DNA of 8,030 nucleotides, taken from the NCBI GenBank assembly GCA_964400725.1, contig CAYNVS010000080.1, positions 1 to 8,030 of the forward strand, given 5' to 3'. Source of the DNA: CAYNVS01 sp964400725. Lineage in GTDB: Bacteria; Myxococcota_A; SURF-8; CAYNVS01. The notes below the pieces were generated by a model. It had not been told where the DNA came from. It worked only from the letters and a program-made list of their open reading frames with translations, and made no database searches. Each line of letters begins with the position of its first letter. Positions within the stretch are counted from its first letter, which is position 1. Of the stretch, positions 1 to 6,689 are shown piece by piece. Made by a program: the position numbers and the translations under genes.

Positions 1-2
1 AG

Positions 3-95
3 CTCGACCCGAAATACGTCGACGTCATTGTCGAGAGATGGGAAAGGTTTACGGGAAGAAAGGGCGTCCTTATCGAGAAAGAGCGCAGAGCATGA
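3..95 (+). CDS. DNA methyltransferase (N4/N6 adenine/cytosine type), C-terminal end only
   Basis: Partial gene entering from the left edge; 30 codons remain before a TGA stop at 93-95. The reading frame beginning at base 3 gives LDPKYVDVIVERWERFTG followed by a short basic tail. This matches the usual C-terminus of phage and restriction-type DNA methylases of the N6_N4_Mtase family, where an E/L-DPKYxDVIxxRWExFTGKKA segment closes the methyltransferase fold. Such enzymes methylate adenine N6 or cytosine N4 using S-adenosylmethionine, and phages often carry them next to the terminase genes. The catalytic DPPY-type motif and the AdoMet motif lie outside the window, so specificity cannot be read. 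The stop overlaps the likely start of the next gene (ATGA), which suggests translational coupling. The family call rests on this short signature alone. Confidence 0.72.
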   Translation, partial: LDPKYVDVIVERWERFTGRKGVLIEKERRA

Positions 96-769
96 ACGCT
101 AAAACCGAAAAAAGAAAACGGAACCCCTCGAACCAGGGAAATATTGGCAGAAGCGAAAGTCCGGCGGTAACGACGCAATCTGACGGACGCAGCTGCGCGC
201 AGGGGATTAGCCGCGAAAAGTACGACGAGATGGTCAGCGCGTATTTCGAGATTCAGACGTCCGGTCATGTGAGCAAAGTCTGCGGCGTTTCGCTGCATAC
301 GGCTTTAAAGTATATAAACGAAGGCGATCTCGATCGCGGCATGCCTCCTATTCGTCCTCGTTACCTTGATGCGATTAAAGCGTCGCATAAGAAGCAGGAC
401 CGCGTTTGGGCCGACGCTCAGGCGGAATCGAGGGAGCTTGTCAGAGCTGAAAAGGCCTTGCTGACCAAAGCTCTCAACAGTCTGGCTAAGGACGCGGTCG
501 CGCAGGAAGCGTTTATAAAGCAAGCGAAGAAAGACCCCAAGACGCTTGCGGAAACGATAAGCAAAGTAGTCAGGGACGAAGCGTTCCTGTTCGACGAGCC
601 GGACGGACGGCAGGCGGTAGAGGCGTCTGTAATCAGACGCGAGGAAGCGAAAGAGAAAATACTGGCGGCCGTGAGAAAGGACCCCGCGCTGGTAGAGCTT
701 GCGTGCTCTATAGAAGCCGAATTCGACGACGCAAAAGCTAAGGACGATGCCGGAGATGACAAATCGTAA
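92..769 (+). CDS. Probable phage terminase small subunit (DNA-binding, HTH)
   Basis: A 225-residue, highly charged protein. The ATG at 92 overlaps the preceding stop as ATGA; an in-frame ATG at 38 would extend it 18 codons into the methylase gene and is less likely. Residues 1-40 are basic and low in complexity. Residues about 43-80 form a helix-turn-helix-like segment (YDEMVSAYFEIQTSGHVSKVCGVS then LHTALKYINEG), typical of the DNA-recognition end of small terminase subunits. The remainder is Lys/Glu/Ala-rich and predicted helical, as expected for an oligomerising region. In tailed phages this subunit binds the packaging site and hands DNA to the large subunit. The large subunit starts 23 bases before this gene ends, and that pairing is the main reason for the call. 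By sequence alone it could be another HTH phage protein. Confidence 0.6.
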   Translation: MNAKTEKRKRNPSNQGNIGRSESPAVTTQSDGRSCAQGISREKYDEMVSAYFEIQTSGHVSKVCGVSLHTALKYINEGDLDRGMPPIRPRYLDAIKASHKKQDRVWADAQAESRELVRAEKALLTKALNSLAKDAVAQEAFIKQAKKDPKTLAETISKVVRDEAFLFDEPDGRQAVEASVIRREEAKEKILAAVRKDPALVELACSIEAEFDDAKAKDDAGDDKS

Positions 770-2117
770 TTATTTGAATATAGAAACGGGAAAGCTCGGC
801 CTGCCGTTAATGGCTCAAACTCTTTCCGGCGGTCAATGGCGCCCCTACCCCTATCTCAAGTTTCTCGCCGGCAAGATATGCTCCTCCATAATGACGGGAA
901 ACGGTCGCATAATAATTAACCTTCCGCCGAGGCACGGCAAGAGCGAATTGGTTAGTAAATTCCTGCCGCTCTGGTTTCTTAACTGGTTTCCGGATAAACA
1001 GGTAATCCTCGCTTCCTACCAGGCCGAATTCGCGGCGGAATGGAGCCGTAAGTGCCGAAACCTCGCCGCGGCCAAAAGCGACGAGCTCGACTTTAAAATA
1101 GCTTCCGACCTTACCCGCTCAGATAACTGACAGACTACCATGGGCGGAGGGATGTATTCGGCGGGAGCGGGCGGAGCTATTACCGGAAGGGGCGGACACT
1201 TAATCATAGTGGACGATCCGGTTAAAAACTGGGAAGACGCTCACAGCGCGGCGGTCAAACGCAGAACTAACGACTGGTTCGATTCCACGCTTATAACCAG
1301 AGCCGAGCCCGGTTCGACCGTCATAGTGATAATGACCAGATGGTCGGAAGACGACCTTACGGCGCACCTCCTGAAAATGGGCGGATGGACTCAGTACGTC
1401 CTTCCGGCCATAGCCGAAGACAACGATATTCTGGGACGCGCCGAGGGAGAGCCTTTGTGTCCCGCCCGATACGACCGACTTGCGCTTGAAGAGATAAAAC
1501 TATATTCCACGGGCTCGTATAAGTTTGCGGCTATTTACCAGCAGCGTCCGGCTCCGATGGAAGGCGGGCTGTGGAAGAGGTCGTGGTTTGAAAGGACGTG
1601 GCAGATTCTTCCCGCAAGGTTTGATAAAACGCTGCTGTCGTGGGATTTGTCATTCGGTTCAACGTCGAACGAATCGAGTTACGTTGTCGGTCAGGTATGG
1701 GGAAGCGTCGGCGCGTCGCGGTATTTGATGGATCAGGTCAGGTTTAAGGGCGATTTCAACGCTCAGTTGTCGGCGATGCGCCGATTAGCTGAAAAGTGGC
1801 CTAACGCAAGGCCTATTCTGGTCGAGGACAAAGCGAACGGACGGGCGGCGATAGACGTTTTGAAGCGCGAAATATCGGGTCTGGTTCCTGTCGCGCCAAA
1901 CGGCGCGAAAGAGATAAGAGCGCAGGCCGTCTCGCCGCAGCTAGAAGCCGGAAACGTGATAATACCGCACTCAACCGCGGCGCATTGGGCGAGCGATTAC
2001 GTCGAGGAGTGCTGCATGTTTCCCAACGGCGCCTACGACGACCAGGTCGACGCGACGAGTCAGGCTCTGACGCGTTTCGGACAAAGAACCCCTCATGTAT
2101 TTATAATCTCGGATTAG
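747..2117 (+). pseudogene. Phage terminase large subunit, interrupted by one in-frame TGA (codon 128)
   Basis: A TerL of 456 codons, close to normal family length, split into 747-1130 and 1140-2117 in the same frame. The N-terminal ATPase half has Walker A LPPRHGKSE (residues 59-67), Walker B LIIVDDP (152-158) and the coupling motif MTRWSEDD (196-203). The C-terminal RNase H-like nuclease half has acidic residues in SWDLSFG (D300), LVEDKANG (E360/D361) and YDDQVDA (D431/D432/D435). This is the motor that threads DNA into the prohead and cuts it. The TGA at 1128-1130 falls in RSDN-stop-QTTMGGG, where relatives usually read NW-x-TT-x-GGG, so TGG to TGA is the simplest change. The first piece retains Walker A and the second Walker B and the nuclease, so neither is a motor by itself. 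Codons after the stop show no decay, so the lesion looks recent or the stop is read through. The ATG at 1140 has no evident ribosome-binding site. The gene overlaps the small subunit by 23 bases. Confidence 0.88.
1128..1130 (+). other. Premature in-frame TGA in terminase large subunit gene
   Basis: The frame from 747 reads AAC-TGA-CAG-ACT-ACC-ATG across this site, and the same frame continues open to the TAG at 2115-2117. There is no indel: both halves are in phase. The affected position is normally Trp in this motif. All other Trp codons of the gene are TGG, and the upstream methylase uses TGA as its stop, so reassignment of TGA is not supported. Confidence 0.85.
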
Positions 2118-2219
2118 AGAAATGAAATGCGAAACAATAGCGAAAATCATTTAGGGCGTTTATGCGCATTGTTAAAGCATATACTAATCTATTGCCTGAT
2201 TTTATGGGTATTGCGCGTT

Positions 2220-2245
2220 TTCGCCTTGATTCAATCTTCGGCGAA
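2220..2245. other. Small hairpin between convergent genes, possible weak terminator
   Basis: TTCGCC and GGCGAA can pair as a 6-bp stem around a 14-base loop in the 156-base gap between the converging terminase and ATPase genes. Neither strand has a clear T-tract after it, so a termination role is only a guess. Nothing else is recognisable in the gap. Confidence 0.25.
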
Positions 2246-2273
2246 TCGGACTATCGTCTGACCTGTCGATGTT

Positions 2274-3644
2274 TTATGAAAATTCCCTGAACAATACCAG
2301 CGGCAGAGGCTCCGCCGGCATGCCGCTGATAACGCCTTTACTCCGAAGACGGGTCAGAATGCGCGAGTTTTTATATTTCAGCGCCTGTTTGATTTCTTTC
2401 GGCCTCAGCTGATTCGTCCATTTTATCTCTATCGGCCAGAATTTGCCGCCGTCAAGATAAGCTATATCCACTTCGCCTTCGGCCTTTATGTAAAAAGTCT
2501 GATATAACCGCCTGACGTGAGAAACTGCGCACCCCTCTACAAGCGTCGAAACCGATTCTGAGTCTTTCAATAATTGAGATACCTGCTCGGAGAACGGATC
2601 TTTGCATCTGTCTATCCAGCTTTTAACCGCGTGGCGAATGAACGGATCGGCGAAGTGCAGTTTTCTCGGCTTTTTAGGAGCCTCTGCGAGTTTGTCTTCG
2701 AGTAACGCTGGCTGTATGAACAAAACGTCCATGTTTGAAAGCAGCAAAATATAGTCCGCTACCGTTTTCGGGTGGTCTATGGACAAGTCCTGAGCGAGAT
2801 TGTTCCAGGTTATCTGGCTCCCCTGACGCTTTATTACCGCATTTAAAATTTCCAGCAGGTAACGCTCGCTTTTCCCTCGTTTCAGAACGTCTCCGCGAAT
2901 CCAATCGGAATAGACCGCAAAAGTGGAAGGATTTATCTTTTGCTCGCGCTGAAAGTCGTTAATGGCCGTTAAGAAACCGCCGTGCATGAGATAATCGTCG
3001 AAAGCCGAGAACAGCTTTTCAATTACGGAAGCTTCTTCCGCGCCGTTTTTAATAGCTTCCCTTTCTTCGTCGCTAAGCGTTTTCTTTAAGGCTACGACTT
3101 CTTTGAAATTTAACGGATATAAATGAAAGTCGACTACGTCCTCGACTCCGCGACGACCCGGAAACCGCATACGCGCCTCTTTGATTATCGATATATCCGA
3201 ACCCGTTATTACCATGACGACGTTTTCGAGGATTCCGGCGTCGGCAAGAAATTTAATCCCCTTGTCCCAATCCTTGATATAGGTTACTTCGTCGAGAAGA
3301 AGATACCATGCGTCCGTTCCCTTTTGCGCTTCGAGATGCTCTGTTATAAGTCTTGTCAGAGCGTGATGGTCGTCGATCAGCTCGCCCGTAAAGAAAGCTA
3401 TACGCTCAGGCGCGATTCCCGTATCGAGCAGTTTGGCCATCCATTGTTTAAGCAGCGTGGTTTTGCCGATCTGGCGGCCTCCGGTAATCGAATATATCCC
3501 CGGCTTATCGACTGGCAGACGGGTTAAAATATCGGAAACATGCACCAGTGGCTGCCTGGCAAGCTGACGGAGATTCGGGTCGAGCTTCGCAAACTCGGTT
3601 GCGCTTTCCAGATGCGAATTGTGTATAAGAAAACGTGAGTCCAT
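2274..3644 (-). CDS. AAA_14/DUF4143-like ATPase with C-terminal PD-(D/E)XK nuclease-like motif
   Basis: A 456-residue protein starting at the ATG on 3644, which follows a GAGG ribosome-binding site at 5-base spacing; an ATG seven codons upstream lacks one. The N-terminal P-loop domain has Walker A TGGRQIGKTT (about 54-63), Walker B YLLLDEV (114-120), a sensor-1-like VITGSD (145-150) and a basic RFPGRRG (160-166). The middle has a winged-helix-like part (TWNNLAQDLSIDHPKTVADYILLL), as in DUF4143 proteins. The C-terminus has EGEVDIAYL...WPIEIKW (D393, E406, K408), the D...ExK pattern of PD-(D/E)XK nucleases. Proteins with this layout are common, often in accessory regions, and mostly uncharacterised; no substrate is known for this one. 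It lies convergent to the terminase and is transcribed alone from its own promoter, which fits a later insertion or a phage moron gene. The fold call is firm and the function unknown. Confidence 0.8.
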   Translation of the reverse strand: MDSRFLIHNSHLESATEFAKLDPNLRQLARQPLVHVSDILTRLPVDKPGIYSITGGRQIGKTTLLKQWMAKLLDTGIAPERIAFFTGELIDDHHALTRLITEHLEAQKGTDAWYLLLDEVTYIKDWDKGIKFLADAGILENVVMVITGSDISIIKEARMRFPGRRGVEDVVDFHLYPLNFKEVVALKKTLSDEEREAIKNGAEEASVIEKLFSAFDDYLMHGGFLTAINDFQREQKINPSTFAVYSDWIRGDVLKRGKSERYLLEILNAVIKRQGSQITWNNLAQDLSIDHPKTVADYILLLSNMDVLFIQPALLEDKLAEAPKKPRKLHFADPFIRHAVKSWIDRCKDPFSEQVSQLLKDSESVSTLVEGCAVSHVRRLYQTFYIKAEGEVDIAYLDGGKFWPIEIKWTNQLRPKEIKQALKYKNSRILTRLRSKGVISGMPAEPLPLVLFREFS

Positions 3645-3687
3645 GAACGCCTCGCTTAATAGCATTGACTAAACATCATCAATTGGC

Positions 3688-3716
3688 ATTATCTATATTT
3701 TAAGCTCGATTGTCAA
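3688..3716 (-). promoter_or_regulatory. Sigma70-type promoter for the ATPase gene
   Basis: On the - strand TTGACA (3711-3716) is followed after 17 bases by GATAAT (3688-3693): a perfect -35 and a 5/6 -10 at ideal spacing. Start of transcription would be near 3681, giving a leader of about 37 bases before the ATG at 3644. Confidence 0.7.
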
Positions 3717-3843
3717 GTATTTAATTCTTATGGCAATTGCTCTTCTTTTAGGAAACGGTTTGCTCTAATATCGCTTATTTTCCGCGCGACAGAACATTAG
3801 GTATTCTTTTCAAACAATACCAACCTATATTTACAAATTTTAG

Positions 3844-3854
3844 TTCTTGTGCAT
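3844..3854 (-). repeat. Inverted copy of the 11-bp ATGCACAAGAA repeat
   Basis: TTCTTGTGCAT is the exact reverse complement of the third unit of the tandem array at 3972-3982, about 120 bases away. Opposed copies are a common layout for binding sites of one protein. Confidence 0.5.
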
Positions 3855-3950
3855 TGACATGTAATTTTAATACAATGGCAAAACATAATAATCATAGCAA
3901 TATTATATAGATACACTCGAATAAACATTTTCCGAAAATCGCCGCGACAC

Positions 3951-3983
3951 TGCACAAGCTATGCACAAGATATGCACAAGAAT
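3951..3983 (+). repeat. Three tandem 11-bp repeats, iteron-like
   Basis: TGCACAAG begins at 3951, 3962 and 3973, an exact 11-base period, each followed by a variable A/C/T triplet. The period is about one helical turn, so a protein bound to each unit would lie on one face of the DNA. Arrays of this kind are seen as iterons or as operators. No replication initiator gene is in the window, so the role is open. The array lies about 300 bases upstream of the ATPase gene start. Confidence 0.55.
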
Positions 3984-4374
3984 AAAAAAAACAGTTAAAA
4001 AATACGAAAAAACGCCTGAAAATGCACGCGAAATCATAATCCCTTAATAATTTTCGCAAAACCTCGCATATTGGGAGTTATGCGAATTAATTGAAATCGC
4101 TGCGTTTGTCAAACTTATCGCGCGTTGCGATACGCATTTTCAATGTAATTTAACCGCATTCCAACGCACGCATTAAACGCTATATAAGCATCGCCTCAAA
4201 TACGCGTCAATAAGCGCATTTATACTAATATAAGACTTGCTTTATCGCTTCCTAATACACATAAAAAGCAATATAATACACAGTCGCCGGATGCGACATC
4301 ATTTATCATATAACCCAGATTGAGACGAAGAAAGCTGAATTTAAAAAGGAATAATAGGTGTATGGCTATGAGCC

Positions 4375-4454
4375 GAAAATATGGGGAAGGGCGGAAGCTA
4401 AAGGTATGCCGCTTGGCGGGATGTGAGAATGCTAAGGACAATCTTCCGACCCTC
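4375..4454 (-). ncRNA. Candidate small structured RNA, copy A
   Basis: The segment has near-identical structure and strong sequence similarity to 6935-7012. A closing stem pairs 4389-4397 with 4443-4452 (GGGCGGAAG with CTTCCGACCC, one bulge). The loop contains the conserved blocks (- strand) GTCCTTAG, ATTC, CCAAGCGGCATACCT. The - strand is favoured because a promoter-like TTGCCA-N17-TATCCT lies 8 bases upstream and puts the start at GAGGG, the same arrangement as copy B. The stem is followed on the - strand by CCCTTCCCCATATTTT, a modest U-rich tail. The size would be about 75-80 nt. I do not recognise a known family. It could also be a repeated extragenic DNA element. Confidence 0.45.
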
Positions 4455-4511
4455 GGCGCGGAGGATAGCCGGTATTATTTTCTTTGGCAAGAGATAATTT
4501 TCTGTCGGAAG
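4443..4511. repeat. 8-bp inverted repeat flanking the copy A promoter
   Basis: CTTCCGAC (4443-4450) is matched by GTCGGAAG (4504-4511). The left arm is also one arm of the RNA closing stem, so in a longer transcript the two pairings would compete. The promoter lies between the arms, so this may matter only for read-through transcripts. Confidence 0.35.
4462..4490 (-). promoter_or_regulatory. Putative promoter of RNA copy A
   Basis: On the - strand TTGCCA (4485-4490), 17 bases, then TATCCT (4462-4467): 5/6 and 4/6 matches to the sigma70 consensus. It aligns with the promoter of copy B, including its distance to the conserved RNA block. Confidence 0.42.
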
Positions 4512-4552
4512 GCAAAGAGAGCGGAGATGGTATGAAGAGTTTCTTCCAATAT

Positions 4553-4579
4553 TTGACGCGGGGGCGCGCTTGATATAAA
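4553..4579 (+). promoter_or_regulatory. Possible promoter for the AT-hook/XRE pair
   Basis: TTGACG (4553-4558) and TATAAA (4574-4579) are each 5/6 matches, but spacing is 15 bases, shorter than ideal; TAAAGT two bases on would give 17. It would start transcription near 4586, about 50 bases before the GTG at 4639. No better candidate is visible. Confidence 0.38.
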
Positions 4580-4638
4580 GTTACGCGGCAATAACGAAAG
4601 GCTGCAGGCATACATTCATAATTTAAAAAGGAACGAGC

Positions 4639-4998
4639 GTGAAAAACATACTATCCGAGTTTACTGACGAACTTAAGCTTCAATTAAAGGAAGCGATACA
4701 TAAGGACGATTACGCGAGAGCGGCGAAGCTGGCCGAATACCTTCAAATGATGCTATTGGAATTCGGAGTGGAAAAAGGCTCGGCGGAATCTGACGCTTCG
4801 CCCATGCGCAAGACCGGCAGAGTCGGCAGACCTAGAAAGAATAAGGCGGCGGACGATAAGCCGCCCAAGGTTAAGCGCGGTCGAAAGGCTAAGAAACAAT
4901 TCAAACCAGAGGATAAACCCAAGAAAATACAAAAAGGCCCCTACGCGGTCGAAGTAAACGACGGCGGCTGGGTTAAGGTAGACGAGCGGGAAGAATAG
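4639..4998 (+). CDS. Small basic protein with AT-hook-like motifs, unknown function
   Basis: A 119-residue protein starting at GTG 4639, preceded by AAAAAGGAA at suitable spacing. Residues 1-45 look like a helical segment (LKLQLKEAIHKDDYARAAKLAEYLQMMLLEFG), possibly for pairing or protein contact. Residues 46-100 are Lys/Arg/Pro-rich and disordered-looking, with an AT-hook-like core GRVGRPRK (60-67) and a second weaker one, KRGRKAKK (79-86). AT-hooks insert the RGRP-type core into the minor groove of AT-rich DNA, so nucleoid or regulatory DNA binding is plausible, and an AT-rich stretch lies just upstream. The short acidic end (YAVEVNDGGWVKVDEREE) may be a small strand pair. The XRE gene follows 13 bases downstream, probably in one operon. 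I do not recognise the family. Confidence 0.6.
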   Translation: MKNILSEFTDELKLQLKEAIHKDDYARAAKLAEYLQMMLLEFGVEKGSAESDASPMRKTGRVGRPRKNKAADDKPPKVKRGRKAKKQFKPEDKPKKIQKGPYAVEVNDGGWVKVDEREE

Positions 4999-5011
4999 AA
5001 GATAAAGAGTC

Positions 5012-5338
5012 ATGGCCGACAACAACCTTACTCGTTACAGGCTTCGGGCGATGATGAGCGTTCACGAGCTTGCGAAGAACGCCAGCGTCAGCGCGATAAC
5101 GGTAAGTCGCGTAGAGGAAGGCTTCGACTGCCATATAGGAACGGTTCGCAAAATCATAAAAGCCCTTGCGGACGAATTCGTTAAAACCGGCATAGAAGCT
5201 CCGCCGAGCGTTAAGGACGTCTTCCCGGACTACGAAATATTCGCACAGGAAGACAATAAATCGAAAGCGGCGCGAGAACCTGAAAAGGTCATGGCGCATA
5301 AGCAGGTCTCGCCGGTTTACAGGCGGTTGAAGAAGTAA
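5012..5338 (+). CDS. XRE-family helix-turn-helix regulator
   Basis: A 108-residue protein. Residues 6-57 read as an HTH_3/XRE domain: LTRYRLRAMMSVHELAKNASVSAITVSRVEEG, then TVRKIIKALA. The recognition helix is about SAITVSRVEEG, and the TV-x-KI-x-KAL helix is typical of the fifth helix. The tail (61-108) is charged and has no recognisable domain. Such proteins bind short palindromes as dimers and commonly control phage, plasmid or toxin-antitoxin operons. The gene follows the AT-hook gene by 13 bases with only a weak ribosome-binding site, suggesting translation coupled to its neighbour. Its target is unknown; the 13-bp palindrome at 5484-5496 just downstream is one candidate, without further support. 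Confidence 0.75.
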   Translation: MADNNLTRYRLRAMMSVHELAKNASVSAITVSRVEEGFDCHIGTVRKIIKALADEFVKTGIEAPPSVKDVFPDYEIFAQEDNKSKAAREPEKVMAHKQVSPVYRRLKK

Positions 5339-5400
5339 AATCAGAAAGAGCAAAATGCATGGGGGATTGACGACATCCGATGCTGCCCGAGTCTTCACAG

Positions 5401-5429
5401 CCTCTCCGTTCCCGCGCTACCAAGAGAGG
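5401..5429. other. Hairpin between convergent genes
   Basis: CCTCTC and GAGAGG form a perfect 6-bp stem with a 17-base loop, within the 154-base gap between the XRE gene and the nuclease gene. No T-tract follows on either strand, so it is not a standard terminator. Apart from this and the palindrome at 5484 the gap shows nothing recognisable. Confidence 0.25.
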
Positions 5430-5483
5430 ACATGGGTCTGAGTAGAGCCTAAAGATACGACTTTCGCCCGCCGCGCTAATCTT

Positions 5484-5496
5484 GTAAACTGTTTAC
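5484..5496. promoter_or_regulatory. 13-bp palindrome, operator-like
   Basis: GTAAACTGTTTAC is a perfect palindrome around one central base and covers the stop codon of the nuclease gene (5493-5495 on the - strand). It has no room for a hairpin loop, so a dimeric protein site is more likely than an RNA stem. It is the only copy in the window. Confidence 0.3.
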
Positions 5497-6590
5497 TTTT
5501 CAGACGTTAAATACTCCGCTCGGAGCGCGTCGATTTCGACCAGCTTGCCGCTTTTCGAATCGCGATATTTCCAGAACTTCCATCCGTTCGTCTGCCAGTA
5601 TTTTCTGCCGTCCGGAGGGGCTCCGTTAACCTTAATACGCGCCGTTCCGCCCGCGGTCGATAGCGAGTCGAACTTTTCGCCTTGAAATAAAACGGAGCCG
5701 TCGGCCAGTATGGACGCCGTTAAGTATTCCCCTTTAACCGTAGTCTCAAGCGCGAATGGAGGATTTATTAAGCCGGCTTTAATCAAATCAATCGGAGCGA
5801 CGTTCATCATTTGCGGAGATTTATGCGGTTTTTTCGCAGCTTCTTCTCCATGTTTTATAACGTTCGTTGCAGGCGACGAGTATTCCTTCGTCTCGGAGAC
5901 GGGTTGCGGAAATTTAATCGAAACGTCCGCTCGTTTCAGCGAAGCTTTGACATCCCCCGCCGTAAGCGATTGGTCGGTCGATTTCCGAATCAGACGAATA
6001 AGAGCGTCGTCCTGCTTTTTAATCAAATCGTCCAGAGCCGTCTTTACCCGGCGGTCGACGAAATGAGCGTTCCATAATACGTTTAACCCCTTTTCGGCCA
6101 GCTTGCTTTTCGATAGCAGCCGCAAAGTGTCATAAGCAAAGTTGTGCGCGCCCTCGTCGGATATTTTAACCGTTCTGAATAACTTCTCGTCGGCGTCGAC
6201 CAGTGCGTGCGAATTATAGAGCCGATATTCGTCGCCGTTGGTAAGAACGCACCATTCTACTCCGACTGTCGCTGCATAGCCCAGCGTTTGAGTCACCCAT
6301 TTGCGATCGTCAAGACCGATATTCAACGACTTCGCCTCGACGAACAGGCACGGCGTTCTCAGCATGAACAATGCGTAATCCACCGGGTTGTCCTGCGAGC
6401 AATGCCTATACTCGTTTCGCACTTCGTCCAAATCCTCGACGTCCCATTCCAAAGCGGCCAGCAAAGGCGTAATCAGAACGCGTATTGTGTCCTGCTCGCC
6501 GATTTTATCCCCTCGCTGCTGAATCTGGTATATGCGCTTTCGCAGCTCGCGAATAACTGAATCCAATGACTTTGTTCGGGGCTCCGGCAT
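5493..6590 (-). CDS. PD-(D/E)XK restriction nuclease with C-terminal RAMA-like domain
   Basis: A 365-residue protein starting at ATG 6590, preceded by GGAGG. Residues about 10-130 match the N-terminal nuclease of HsdR-like enzymes: EQDTIRVLITPLLAALEWD (32-50), then PVDYALF (D71), LFVEAKSL (E85, K87) and the QTLGYA helix (Q101), followed by VLTNGDEYRLY. These are the D...ExK...Q residues that bind metal and cut DNA. After a helical linker (about 150-260), residues 266-342 look like a RAMA domain: DLIKAGLINPPFAL, an adenine-methylase-associated strand core, LADGSVLFQGEKFDSLSTAGGTA, and NGWKFWKY. RAMA domains are thought to read modified bases, especially N6-methyladenine. There is no helicase or methylase partner beside it, so it is probably a stand-alone modification-dependent restriction enzyme acting on incoming DNA. 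That role is inferred; the domain assignments are by eye. A structured RNA unit lies directly upstream on the same strand. Confidence 0.8.
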   Translation of the reverse strand: MPEPRTKSLDSVIRELRKRIYQIQQRGDKIGEQDTIRVLITPLLAALEWDVEDLDEVRNEYRHCSQDNPVDYALFMLRTPCLFVEAKSLNIGLDDRKWVTQTLGYAATVGVEWCVLTNGDEYRLYNSHALVDADEKLFRTVKISDEGAHNFAYDTLRLLSKSKLAEKGLNVLWNAHFVDRRVKTALDDLIKKQDDALIRLIRKSTDQSLTAGDVKASLKRADVSIKFPQPVSETKEYSSPATNVIKHGEEAAKKPHKSPQMMNVAPIDLIKAGLINPPFALETTVKGEYLTASILADGSVLFQGEKFDSLSTAGGTARIKVNGAPPDGRKYWQTNGWKFWKYRDSKSGKLVEIDALRAEYLTSEK

Positions 6591-6636
6591 GTCCTCCGCC
6601 TTTCCTTAATTCCCTGTCCGGTTAGAAATACGCCCC

Positions 6637-6689
6637 AAAATAAAAAAAGGGGCAACATGTAACCAGCTAGGCAAAATTACACGCGCCCC
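6637..6689 (-). terminator. Strong intrinsic terminator upstream of the nuclease gene
   Basis: On the - strand GGGGCGCGUGUAA (6689-6677) pairs with UUACAUGUUGCCCC (6662-6649), 13 bp with one bulged U and two G-U pairs, around a 14-base loop; UUUUUUUAUUUU (6648-6637) follows. The G-U pairs would be A-C mismatches on the other strand, so the - orientation is favoured. It ends about 45 bases before the nuclease start, so it either ends a separate RNA gene or gates read-through into the nuclease. Confidence 0.7.

Larger units (their letters stand above)
3717..4374. other. AT-rich gene-free stretch
   Basis: No credible gene is visible on either strand: open frames are short, lack ribosome-binding sites and are full of stops. 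The sequence is clearly richer in A and T than the flanking genes. Within it are an 11-bp repeat array (3951-3983), one inverted copy of that repeat (3844-3854), a 13-bp palindrome ATTTTCCGAAAAT (3927-3939) and several A-runs (3984-4020). The + strand frame of 71 codons at 4320-4535 overlaps the structured RNA and is not considered real. The stretch could be a regulatory or replication-related region, or the remains of deleted genes. Confidence 0.5.

Noticed and set aside
418..762. Ser/Ala-rich - strand frame opposite the small terminase gene.
   Set aside because: Low-complexity antisense shadow of a charged, Lys/Glu/Ala-rich gene; no start signal.
1128..1130. Genetic code with TGA read as Trp.
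   Set aside because: Every other Trp codon in the window's genes is TGG, no other gene has an internal TGA, and the methylase at 3-95 ends at TGA where the family is expected to end.
4320..4535. A 71-codon + strand frame.
   Set aside because: It overlaps the conserved structured RNA, has no good start signal, and the similar region at 6935-7012 does not preserve the frame.
5446..5462. A third copy of the RNA element, from CTAAAGATACGAC resembling CTAAAGGTATGCC.
   Set aside because: Only about 13 bases are similar; the closing stem and promoter are missing.
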